In this document: in pieces, positions 53,986 through 64,000 of the stretch | How the letters are laid out: every line of letters starts with the position of its first letter | How positions within the stretch are numbered: position 1 is the first letter of the stretch | Source: Macrotrachela quadricornifera | Lineage: Eukaryota > Rotifera > Eurotatoria > Philodinida > Philodinidae | NCBI GenBank assembly: GCA_022393335.1 | Contig: JAJEKB010020608.1 | Span: forward strand, 343,752 to 407,751 | Direction of reading: 5' to 3' | DNA: 64,000 nucleotides | Notes under the pieces: model-generated | Seen by the model: only the letters and a program-made list of their open reading frames with translations | Told to the model about the DNA's origin: nothing | Database searches by the model: none | Position numbers and translations under genes: made by a program

Positions 53986-55142
53986 TTTTTACACAAAGCC
54001 CCTCTTCCCACCTCCCTTGGTTAGGCTAATACCACTCATGACCATCCTCTAGATCTAGGGAAGATTGATGGAAAGTTTGGTGACGCTAGCTTTTGCTGGA
54101 GCTGCGTTATAAGCGAACAGACAAACAGACAAACATTCTTCTTTTTATATGTAGATATCTCAAATTTCTTGAACCTTCCGTTGAGAAAAGACGACGAAGG
54201 ATAACACTGGCTTTCTTCGCATAGGCCTTGTGGGTGTTTTCACTGGAAGATAATAAGCTTCGGAAATACAACTCATACCCAAGACATTGCAGCGCCACCT
54301 GTAATTCAGAAGATAAATGACACTGTTGACTGTGACGAAGATTGTTAGCTGTGGTCAGGCTTTTGCTCAATTTGATGGAAATGAGACGATGAACCTAAAT
54401 GTACTTTCTGTTTCAATATCTAATAGGTCTGACAGAGGTCAGAAATCAATAGTATAACACGAAAGGTTTTAGTGGGTACGCGTGGACCAACTATCGATTT
54501 TTCTTCTTAACGCCCCATTTGAGAAATTGTTTTTGGACTACAAAAGCATTGACAAAACTAGCAAATACCGGCAAAATTGTCTCAAAAAGATTGTATAATG
54601 ATGAAATGAGAAACAGAAAACCACATCATGGGTCCGGTTGGACCCTCAAAACCCTCCCAGGGTTAATAGTGAATTATTTTAGGTCAGGAAAGGGATCATT
54701 TGACAACTTCTTAAAACAAGTGTCAATTCTTACTTATTACACTTACACCTGTCAAATATACATAAAAATAATAAAAAATAATTTCTTCTGAACAGTACTT
54801 GAGATTCCTGTTTTTACCATGGACGCTCCTACAAGATCTTGTCCTATTCGACTCTTAGAACAGAGATTAGTTATTCAGACTAAATGGAAAATATAACTTT
54901 TTTAGAATTTTCAGGAAGGATAACTGATATGTGAAAAAACAGACTCGAATCACATTTTAAAAATGTGTCGTACGATCGCAGTAAGAAAAGCGTTGCAGTG
55001 AGCACCTCATATCCCGTGTCAACGAGTTGTACATTCTGTGGCGAAGTACGGCAAATGCAACATATTTCTGTCCTATGACGCGATCTCTCCTTTTGCAAAA
55101 CAGCTCATAAATTGTTTTGTATTCGAACATCTGTCATAAAGT
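53986..55142. other. Gene-free stretch
   Basis: No gene is recognised. The plus-strand 90-codon frame at 54519-54791 has no domain. Confidence 0.4.
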
Positions 55143-55148
55143 TTTATT
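55143..55148 (-). terminator. Polyadenylation signal AATAAA of the decarboxylase gene
   Basis: On the minus strand AATAAA lies 24 bp after the stop codon of the ornithine decarboxylase gene. Confidence 0.55.
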
Positions 55149-55171
55149 GTTTTTCACAGCTGTCGAAATCT

Positions 55172-55644
55172 TTAATCTTTCCAAATGTAAAAGTATTTTG
55201 TTGTCTTGAACCCATTGAAACTTGTTGAAGTTGAAGTCGAATAAGCCCCAACATTATGAAACCAAAGGTAATCGCCAACATTCAAAAGCGGCAAATTTAT
55301 TGATACGGCTAAAAGATCGGCTGAATCACATGTCGGTCCAAATACAGCCGAACTATATTCTTTCTGCTCCTCTGGAAGAAGATTTCTACACACTTGACGC
55401 AAACAGCTAACACGATAAACAGCCTTTTCATACGTAATGTTGCTGAGTGAGCCATATATGCCATCATTAATATAATAGAAATTTTCGACGTTTGCGAGGT
55501 TAATGATATCTGATTTGGAATTGTTCCTATCTGATGATTCATCAGTATACTCTTTGTTATTTGCTCGACGGCCAATGACGGACGTAACTAGATCCATACA
55601 GCTCGCAGAAAAATATCGTCCAGGTTCAGCTATTATTTGGATAC
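55172..55644 (-). CDS. ODC1: Ornithine decarboxylase exon 3
   Basis: It follows a 54-bp intron (55645-55698). It encodes GIQIIAEPGRYFSAS, FYYINDGIYGSLSN, FGPTCDSADLLA and VGDYLWFHNVGAYS, and ends shortly after FNGFKTTKYF. A 30-residue acidic/polar insertion (KEYTDESSDRNNSKSD) sits in the same variable loop as in other animal ODCs. Confidence 0.88.
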
Positions 55645-58034
55645 CTGAAAACAACAATAGCACTAATCATTAGATCAATGTAAAAACATACAACGTACCT
55701 TCGTTTGCAGGAAACAGCTTATTTAGTGTTTCATTTATAAGGTCGGCCATTTCCGAAAAAGTCACTTTGTCTGGATCTACTGTGCCTGGAAAGCCACCAC
55801 CAATATCTAATATTGAGAACTTGAGATTAAACCTTGGGCTTTTTGCAATATCAAATAACCGCCTAGCTAATTCCAGTGCATGCATAAATGCATTTGTATT
55901 ATAACATCCACTACCAACATGAAATGTACATCCGATCACGTTTAACTTTAGTACGTTAGCTTCTTCAAATAATTCTATAGCCACACGTTCATTAACACCA
56001 AACTTTGTGGAAAGATCAATCAACGAGTACCTATCTTCTGTTTTCAAACGAATTAAAACTTTTGCATCAGACCAATGAGTATGGAGCTTTATGAGCTCAT
56101 GATAGTTGTCAGCTACAGTCAGCTGCACACCTCGATCTTTGAAATATTTTAAATGTGAAATTGGTTTACAAGGATGAGCATATATAATTCGTTTTGCACA
56201 ATCAATGTTTGGACATACTGAGAGGACTGCATTTAATTCTTCTATAGATGCACAATCAAAGCCACCACCCATATACTCTATTACTTTTATGATAAAACTA
56301 TTCGCATTGGACTTCACTGCATAAAATATCTTTACTTGCGGCAAATATCGAGTCCACTTGAGATACTGTTTTGCACAATGTGAGACATCAGCAATATAAA
56401 ATGGGTCATCGCTTGTCATTTGATTCAGGAAATGTCTATATCATAAGATACCAGGAAGAAGAAATGTACATTTTTAGGCAATGAAGCTAACTTTTTTGGT
56501 CTTATTCTGTGAAATATGACTTACTAACAGATGATATCAAAAGGGAAAAATAGATTTTTAAGGTAGACCAAGGGCCAAAAATGAACAGAAAATATTTTCG
56601 ATCGAATTATAAATGGTTTAATAGGCCACAGTGGGACGAGTAAAAATATATGTTTTCAAATTTGTAAACTCAAGCTTATAGCTAGAAATCTTGAACGAAA
56701 AGAACAGACGAAATAGAGCTCGCATCAATATTTGTGACGCGATTCTCATCAGGAAACTTCGAAGTTAGACAAGTTGTTCGGTATTTTATTTCGTCAAACG
56801 ACCTCGGCCATGTCTAGCATACTCAGCTAACTCAGAGAAACGACGAAGCACATAGTTTTGTTCATACCTCTGGATGCAGTATACCCCATTCAGGGGATCA
56901 GTGGCAGCCTATAAACTCTCATTTCGAGCAAACTTATCTACTTTTCGCGACGAGGGAGAGTTCGAATTTTTACATACCGTTATACTGAGCAACTAAGGTA
57001 GAAAAAAAGTATGCATTCCTTTTTCCTACATGTTAATCTGTTTTCTGAAAACCTCACCCCTTCCTGTGCGGAGGATCATGGATGGCAGCACTTAGCTATT
57101 ATTTGTCGTTTGTGTCCATGAAAATCCGAGCTACAGACCGAGAAAATATCATATTCGGAATCAGCGCGAAAAAATACGTCGATCTATATACTTTTTTCTA
57201 CCTTAGGTGCCCAGTATAACGGTATGTAAAAGTTCGAACTCTCCCTCGTCGCGATAAGTAGATCGGTTTGCTCGAAATGAGAGTTTATAGGCTCCCACTG
57301 ATCCCCTTAATAGAGTATACTGCATCCAGAGGTATGAACAAAACTATGTGCTTCGTCGTTTCTCTGAGTTAGCTGAGTATGCTAGACATGGTCGAGGTCG
57401 TTTGACGAAATAAAATACCGAACAACTTGTCTAACTTCGAAGTTTCCTGATGAGAATCGCGTCACAAATAAGAATGCGCGCTCTATTCCGTCTGCTCTTT
57501 TCGTTCAAGATTTCTAGCTATAGGCTTGAGTTTACAAATTTGAAAACATATTTTTACTCGTCCCACTGTAGCCTATTAAGCCATTTATAATTCGATCGAA
57601 AATATTTTCTGCTCATTTTTGGCCCTTGGTCCATCTTACATTAACAACACTCGATTCAGCTGTAAATAACAATTTAATATTGACCCTTTAATAATACTAT
57701 ACACGCACTTACAAAATGAGATACAAACTACACAAAAATGTATCGTCTGAGTCATAATTTGTGACATATTCTACGGTACATGTTCATTTAGTGCACTGAC
57801 TTTCATTCGTAATACTAACCTGACAACATATGCATTGGAGACCGAAACGGCAAAATGGTATGCATCCATTTCATTTTCCAAAAACCTTTTCAATTCGTCA
57901 TTCATGCAGAACTGTTCTTCATAATTGCTATTTTCATCAGACAGAGATGATTGCTGGTTGTTAGTAATGTTGTCAGAGATGGACTTTCGTGTTTGTGACC
58001 AGCAAGAGCTACGTCTTAAACCCATGACCCCCAT
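55172..58034 (-). CDS. ODC1: Ornithine decarboxylase, three exons
   Basis: A PLP-dependent decarboxylase that makes putrescine from ornithine, the first step of polyamine synthesis, in the cytosol. Exons are 58034-57820, 56411-55699 and 55644-55172; phases agree and the sum is 1401 nt (466 residues, close to animal ODC at about 460). The residues that matter are present: FYAVKSN with the PLP Lys, GFDCASIEE, FHVGSGC, LDIGGGFPG, AEPGRYFSAS, YYINDGIYGS and FGPTCDSADL with the catalytic Cys-Asp pair, plus the C-terminal GAYSTSTSTSFNGF. The Cys argues for a true decarboxylase rather than an antizyme inhibitor. Intron 2 is 54 bp with perfect GTACGT...TTTTCAG ends. Intron 1 (57819-56412) is 1.4 kb and holds a palindrome. 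Exon 1 is less certain, because only FLENEMDAYHF-type sequence leads into DDPFYIADV. Confidence 0.85.
55699..56411 (-). CDS. ODC1: Ornithine decarboxylase exon 2
   Basis: It encodes DDPFYIADVSHCAKQYLKW to KLFPANEG, covering most of the PLP-binding barrel with the Lys of FYAVKSN, YAHPCKPISHLKYF, FHVGSGC and LDIGGGFPG. The donor is GAAG|GTACGT. Confidence 0.88.
56561..57638. repeat. Palindrome with about 450-bp arms in the decarboxylase intron
   Basis: The arms 56561-57013 and 57187-57638 are inverted copies with a low mismatch rate (ACCAAGGGCCAAAAATGA on the left, its complement on the right). The spacer is about 170 bp. It has no coding capacity. Confidence 0.8.
57820..58034 (-). CDS. ODC1: Ornithine decarboxylase exon 1 (predicted)
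   Basis: It encodes MGVMGLRRSSCWSQTRK to NAYVV, a poorly conserved leader ending in an amphipathic stretch like the start of the ODC barrel region. The donor GTCAG|GTTAGT gives phase 2, and exon 2 begins with one base (C|GAT), so the frame is kept. An alternative is that translation starts at ATG 56419 in a shorter protein. Confidence 0.6.
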
Positions 58035-58219
58035 CTTTGTGGATTGATTATCAGAATCTGTTCGTATTGATGTATCTAAAGGTCAATAGAATCTATTTGT
58101 TTTTGTAGTTTACACATATGTGAATCTGCTACTACTCGTATCGAATATGGGCGTTCGTGAACGGCCTTTTCGAAAAAATGACCATATATAAGGACATGAT
58201 TGAACTCATATGAACCAGT

Positions 58220-60784
58220 CCGTGTAAGACAGGAACGATTACTGTAGGACGTGCTCAATCGGTATGCTCAGATAGGGCTCATTTTCACATATGTGATAGA
58301 GGCAAGTGTTTGATGGATTTTGGTGAAAGCCGCTTCAAAAAATATTGATCTGTTAATTTTTTATTCGACTTTTACGAAGAGAACCATAAAATGACACTTG
58401 CCCGAAACACAGTTTTGGATACCTCGTATCTCCAGAACAGTTCAGTTGATTGAGCTGAAACTTTTTGTAGATACACATAGCATGAAGTTCTACATATAGA
58501 AAACTTTTCAGCTTCGACAATCACTCCTGTGGTAGTTTTTGGGTTCAACAAAAACAGCCAACTCGCATCATTTTCGTCAACTTTGGAGGTCGATATCTCG
58601 GAATCAGAAGCAGATATGAGTCTGAAATTTTCGGTATAGACACATCTCAGTTAGGTCTCATCAGTAAAAACTTCAGCTCCTTTCATCAAGAATTTCAGAC
58701 AGGACAGCCAAAACAAAAACCACCTTTTTGTCAAAATCCCACTTTTGACGGCCATTTGTCCAGGCCCATCACCCTTAGATTTTTGTCGGAGTTGTCTAGT
58801 GTGAAAAAATGGAGTGTGCTCTACAACGTGAGGCCAAAATAAACATGGGGTGACTAGAAACGGCTTTGTAATCGGGTCGTCTTTTTGACCAAAAACGTCA
58901 CTAATATTTGGTCGCTTTTCGCCATATTTCTCAAGGATGGCTCTAAAGAAACACATGAAACTTTCACAGGAGACAGACAGAGATACTCCAGTGCCGATGG
59001 TAATGGGGGTATTCGCCCTCCCCGATAACAAAAAAAACTATTTTTTTTGCTCGTCATTGGTGGAATGGATTCTTGAATGTTAGGATAATCTTTTGACCTT
59101 TGTATTAACGCTTTCTGTGCGTGTGATCGACTGTATCCAGAGATTGGTGGCATCTGCATAATATGGCATCTCGATATTTACAGATTAAAATTGTTTTTAC
59201 TCCCTTCAATGTTCTACTTCAGTGTTACTTTGAATGTAGGTTCTACTTTTTGAGAGAAATTTTAGTTTATTATGATCTTCTACTGGAGAATCATTAGAAC
59301 ATTTCACTTCTAACACAGTCGGATTAATGCTAGAAGGAAGAAATAAAAGTAGATTGCTTCGGCAATCATATTGAGTTTGTTCATATTAACAGAATAGCTA
59401 ACAAAATTTTTACCTAGTAACCGTTCATTCATAATTTCTTTTGTAATTGATAATGGTTTTCCGTTTATTCAGCTACGTTTCCAACTCTAACTTTTTGGTA
59501 TGCTACACGTACACAATCTCAAACCTACAGCAGTTAAGCAAAAGTAAACACAACGCAATCACATAAACAGCAGAAAAAAGTAATTCTTATGCGACGGTGT
59601 TGTGCATAAGTTCGTCACTCAGTTCTTGTTTCGCAGTAATGTCACATTTTTGACCTATTTTTCCACAACGATATTTCACTTCACTTAATGTTGGATACTC
59701 AGTAATCTGAAAACGTTTTTATCCACGTAAGTCGCATTTTATACGTATTTACCGTTAGATTTACTCAGGTGCGAGTTTCGAGTGATACCGGTAAGTCGAG
59801 CCACAACTTCTCGACGAACTCTTCGACTTTGTTCCTCATATGAATGGTATGCTTACGAGTTCTGAGACCTCATCAATTGCACAAAGTTAATTGGAGTCGA
59901 CGATACGTACGAGTGACCAATGATGTGCTGGAAAAGCGTTCGAATAAAACTCAAAAGAAAAAAATAATTTTTTTGTTATCGGGGAGGGCGAATACCCCCA
60001 TTACCATCGGCACTGGAGTATCTCTGTCTGTCTCCTGTGAAAGTTTCATGTGTTTCTTTAGAGCCATCCTTGAGAAATATGGCGAAAAGCGACCAAATAT
60101 TAGTGACGTTTTTGGTCAAAAAGACGACCCGATTACAAAGTCGTTTCTAGTCACCCCATGTTTATTTTGGCCTCACGTTGTAGAGCACACTCCATTTTTT
60201 CACACTAGACAACTCCGACAAAAATCTAAGGGTGATGGGCCTGGACAAATGGCCGTCAAAAGTGGGATTTTGACAAAAAGGTGGTTTTTGTTTTGGCTGT
60301 CCTGTCTGAAATTCTTGATGAAAGGAGCTGAAGTTTTTACTGATGAGACCTAACTGAGATGTGTCTATACCGAAAATTTCAGACTCATATCTGCTTCTGA
60401 TTCCGAGATATCGACCTCCAAAGTTGACGAAAATGATGCGAGTTGGCTGTTTTTGTTGAACCCAAAAACTACCACAGGAGTGATTGTCGAAGCTGAAAAG
60501 TTTTCTATATGTAGAACTTCATGCTATGTGTATCTACAAAAAGTTTCAGCTCAATCAACTGAACTGTTCTGGAGATACGAGGTATCCAAAACTGTGTTTC
60601 GGGCAAGTGTCATTTTATGGTTCTCTTCGTAAAAGTCGAATAAAAAATTAACAGATCAATATTTTTTGAAGCGGCTTTCACCAAAATCCATCAAACACTT
60701 GCCTCTATCACATATGTGAAAATGAGCCCTATCTGAGCATACCGATTGAGCACGTCCTACAGTAATCGTTCCTGTCTTACACGG
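58220..60784. repeat. Large, nearly identical inverted repeat (about 830-bp arms)
   Basis: Arms 58220-59050 and 59958-60784 are inverted copies differing at few positions; frames of 126 codons in the two arms differ by only one residue where they overlap. The spacer is about 907 bp. The outer ends are CCGTGTAAGACAGGAACGAT and its complement. The inner ends are at CGCCCTCCCCGATAACAAAA. No transposase is recognised in arms or spacer. The near-identity implies recent formation or continuing gene conversion. Confidence 0.85.
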
Positions 60785-60789
60785 AATGG

Positions 60790-60968
60790 CTCATATATCA
60801 ATGCTGGGACTATATTCTATAGTTCATATGACTTCCAGTAGTTCTATTCAGAAATGCATAGAAATCGATACAAAGTAACAGAAAAATTGAATACATCTGT
60901 ATTCCAACAAAGACATCAGTGGTGGTTATATGAACTATAGAATATAGTCCTAACATTGATATATGGTT
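60790..60968. mobile_element. MITE-like short foldback next to the large inverted repeat
   Basis: Terminal inverted repeats of about 38 bp: the left CATATATCAATGCTGGGACT then ATATTCTATAGTTCATAT, and its complement at about 60930-60968 with two mismatches. The total is about 178 bp. It is non-coding. Confidence 0.7.
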
Positions 60969-63900
60969 TTGTAGAGAATTCAACGTCGCACAAACTGGGA
61001 TAGAAAATAGAAGTGTAGTGACTACTTTTTGAGTAGAAATTCTCCTTGAAATGCTTGAAAATCGCGAAACTTAAGCACGTTTCGAAAGGTATTTAACAAG
61101 AAATAATCAAGTTCAGTCATTCTATCAAGAACGAAATACAATATCAGATGCAGTTTTAAACGCTCTATCGAATGGTGTATTTGGAGCTAAGTTTCAGTTT
61201 TATTAAGCTTGAAAAATCATCGATTTTTGGACCAGCAAAAAAACATGAAAAAATCGCCGATTTTCAAGCATTGCACAAAACTCCCTCTTTTTTCGAACTT
61301 TTTCTTTGTAATTAAAAACTCTGTTCCGCTTACTTCACTCGGCATTCGATTGCGCATCTTTCTACCGAGTCAGATTTTTTATCATAATTAAGCTAAGTTC
61401 TGAAGTCTCCGGCAAGCCTGAAAAATCATACTTTTGAGCATTGAAAACTGTAATCTGTAGGAAAATCAGTATTTCTCCACAAAATACTCGTTCGATTATC
61501 ACAAAAATTTCATAGCATGTACAATCGTTGTTGCTCTATCTAACTATGACAAAAACAGGTCAGAATCTTGTGCTGAAAAGATTTATTATTATCTGATGCC
61601 GATCAGAACTGCCGAGCCACATGTAATTTGTGAGAGCCATAACCCCACCGAATCATCTTGGGAATTTCGAGAAAATTTTAGGGCATATACAGTTTCATCT
61701 GCTCTACAAAATGACTGAAAAAATCAATGGGTTCAGTGGGTAGGTCTCTTCTTAATTATTGTTCATTTTTCACAGTTCAAATCTTTGATCTTTTGCTGAT
61801 ATTCCTCATCTTTTTTTAAGAACTCTTAAGACCATTTCATCTACATATTTTGGAGGTGTTCTCTATTACATTCTAAAAATACGTAGTCTAGGAAAACGAA
61901 ACACTGTCAGAAAACTCGTCGAGGTTTGCGAAAAGATTCCCAATAATGTAAGACATTTTCAAAAATATTACCACAGTTTTCGAGACTTGAAAAATTCTCT
62001 GCGTCTTTCACAACATCCAGTTCAACAATGTAAAAGTATTTTAGAATATCTGTACTATACGATCGAAAACTCTTTCAGTATTTTCGGATTTATTAATAAA
62101 ATAGCATTTTAAGAAGTCCATATTGCTTAGACAGTTCATCGAGACTAAGAAGGGTACTTGACCATAAGTTTTTAGACTCTGAAGTATTCCTTCGTGTATT
62201 GAAAGGTTTCCCACAATGAAGAATCTTGAGAGTATTTCCTATAAAACCTAAAAGGTATCTCGATTTTTGTGACAGAGTTGAAAATTTTTGGAATTTCGAG
62301 GAACTAAAAATGCTTCATGATAGACATCTCACAATTCTGATACTTCAAAAAATATCAGTATATAAATCTCTTTTTATAATACTCGTATATACATATCGAA
62401 ATCATAGCTGCCCAGAGTTCGCGTGATATAATTATTTATCGATAACTTGTTGCTGATACTATCTTTTGTTTTTCAAACTCTTCGTTTGTATTTTTCAATC
62501 GATCCTGTATCTCCGTTTCCCGTGTGGCCAGTATATCATTTCTCTTGATCTCTTTCAAACTTTCAGGCTTTCAATTTAGACAATATTGTTTCGACTCATT
62601 CTTTTTTTCGAACGTTTCTTATCGTGCTGGTATTGTTCTAACACGATATACTCTGCTCAATCCGAGGTGCATAATCGTGAAGTGTGAAATACGGCTTTTC
62701 AAGCCGCTCAGCTACTCATATGGGTCTATGAAGTTTTGATTTTTCGCGCATATTTGCTGGATCCCATAAACATTATTAGACATTCACGTTCAGATCGTAA
62801 AAAACGTATGACGCAATGCTACAGCTAAGAAGTTAAACGTTCTTCTATTTATGTTTCACCTAACCGTTGAATGTAAGGTAATTTTCACTTGAATAGCTGA
62901 CTGAGGTATATTCCTGTTTAGGTTCAGTCGAAAAATTGATTTTCAAGTGAGTTTTACTTCCCTTTGTAATTTGCGTCTTTTTGTGTTCAGTTTTGGACAA
63001 GAATATTGACTTTAGAGTAAGCTATATTAGAAGTTTTGAATTAGCTATTTTTTATTTAGGTCAGAACACTCATTCCAGCTGATAGTTTTGCGGAGCCGAT
63101 CGTGGATGACTTTATGGTATAATTAGCGGTTTCCAATCGAAGGTGATACAGCATTGCTTGATCCAAGGTGGTGCAGAGTTGTCATAACGTTGTCAGAAAT
63201 CTGAAAACCATTCTAAGTCTCCTCTCAGTGGTGAATATATTAAATACTACGTAGCATTTGTTGTTCTCGAGAGCCTTTAATAGATGTTTGGAATCCCATA
63301 GCATCGGTCATAATGACTTTCTTTTTTAGAGTTTCCAATTCTTAGAGACATTTGTGCAAAAACCTTAAAGAGTTACAGATAGTAACAAAATAGAAAACCA
63401 TCGTAGAGTTTTCAAGGTTACTTCTTTTGAGAGTGTAGCACAGGTACATCTTATATTTTCTGGTTTTTCTCGTTAAGAAAGCACAGACTTAATCCTTCTA
63501 AATCACAGCAGTCGTAATGTATATATGTAACATTATCTCTGGTGAATTTTAATTTTTCTTCTCGAGCTGTAGTAACAATGAAAATTGTTGTATTCTAGAG
63601 TGAAACTAGCGAAAAGCATAATGGTTACTGTTTCCTTTTGTGTACCAATGTCTGCCATCTCATATCAAATCGTATCAGTTTCTTTCGAAACTGATTCCAC
63701 ACTGAATCCAATTCAGATTTATTTATGAAAATCCGTTCTATTTTGATGTGGTTCGTTTCAGTCTCTGTTTGTCACACCTTGCGATGAGACTATCAAACTT
63801 GTGGTAGCGGGGAAACCAGTTAGCTCATACCGTGACTCTTCTACCTTTCACTCTAACCTTTACTTTCACTCACAACATATCGTATATTTGCTTTGTCACT

Positions 63901-64000
63901 TTACCGGCGATGATTGCGTCACAACATGATGCAACCACTCCTTTGACAGTCTACATTTTTGTTGAAAAGTGTCAATTTTTGGTTGTTATTCGCTCAGATT
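60969..64000. other. Terminal stretch without recognised gene
   Basis: No domain or element is recognised. Stop-free pieces such as VRTLIPADSFAEPIVDDFM at about 63060-63117 follow an AG acceptor-like site (TTTTTATTTAG). They could belong to an exon of an unidentified gene, but nothing else supports this. Confidence 0.35.

Noticed and set aside
17661..58034. Bacterial-style operon or bacterial contamination
   Set aside because: NRPS and ODC have spliceosomal introns, genes are widely spaced on both strands, and eukaryotic transposons interrupt them.
58651..60353. Twin frames of 126 and 169 codons as a duplicated gene
   Set aside because: They are mirror copies of one palindrome arm, read on both strands. 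No domain is recognisable, and the conservation reflects DNA identity, not protein selection.
1..64000. tRNA or rRNA genes
   Set aside because: I found no convincing cloverleaf with A and B boxes and no rRNA-like conserved block; a covariance-model scan would be decisive.

Overview
The window looks like nuclear DNA of a bdelloid rotifer or a similarly transposon- and transfer-rich small metazoan. It is AT-rich and eukaryotic: GT..AG introns of 54 and 64 bp are supported by reading phase, and AATAAA signals are present. It carries a Penelope-like reverse transcriptase, a LINE, piggyBac, mariner and Tc1/mariner-type relics, and several foldback elements. It also has genes unusual for animals: a nonribosomal peptide synthetase (NRPS) and single-exon O-methyltransferases of a type also found in bacteria and fungi. 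The species assignment is inference.

Layout. 760-2007 (+) is an intact single-exon sulfotransferase. 2241-3600 is foldback element E1. 4402-5460 (-) is a decayed Penelope-like RT, followed by a nearly full-length but broken LINE on the minus strand (about 5440-10290). 10946-11899 is foldback E2. 11.9-17.4 kb is mostly gene-free and holds a plus-strand LINE remnant and two G-rich inverted repeats resembling TGTGGG telomere repeats. 17661-39102 (-) is one large gene, an A-T-C NRPS module. I reassembled it from seven exons whose phases all agree (3501 nt, 1166 codons plus stop). Its long introns hold a piggyBac copy, foldbacks E3 and E5, a palindrome and other repeats. 39497-42115 holds foldback E4, a truncated foldback, an (AAAAG)n tract with an assembly gap, and a broken mariner. 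44987-46150 (-) and 50803-51909 (+) are two divergent O-methyltransferases, separated by a DUF4817-type Tc1/mariner element and a piggyBac MITE. 55172-58034 (-) is a three-exon ornithine decarboxylase with a 1.1 kb palindrome in its first intron. 58220-60784 is a 2.6 kb nearly identical inverted repeat. The last 3 kb show no recognisable gene.

How the genes may work together. The NRPS would adenylate an acid, load it on the carrier domain and release it through the C-terminal condensation domain. The sulfotransferase, two methyltransferases and the putrescine-forming decarboxylase are plausible tailoring or supply enzymes for a small molecule. That link rests on neighbourhood only.

The most unusual structure is a group of foldback elements (E1-E5). 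Each is built from five, or in E1 seven, copies of a short hairpin motif spaced about 160-215 bp (mostly about 190 bp), inverted about the element centre.
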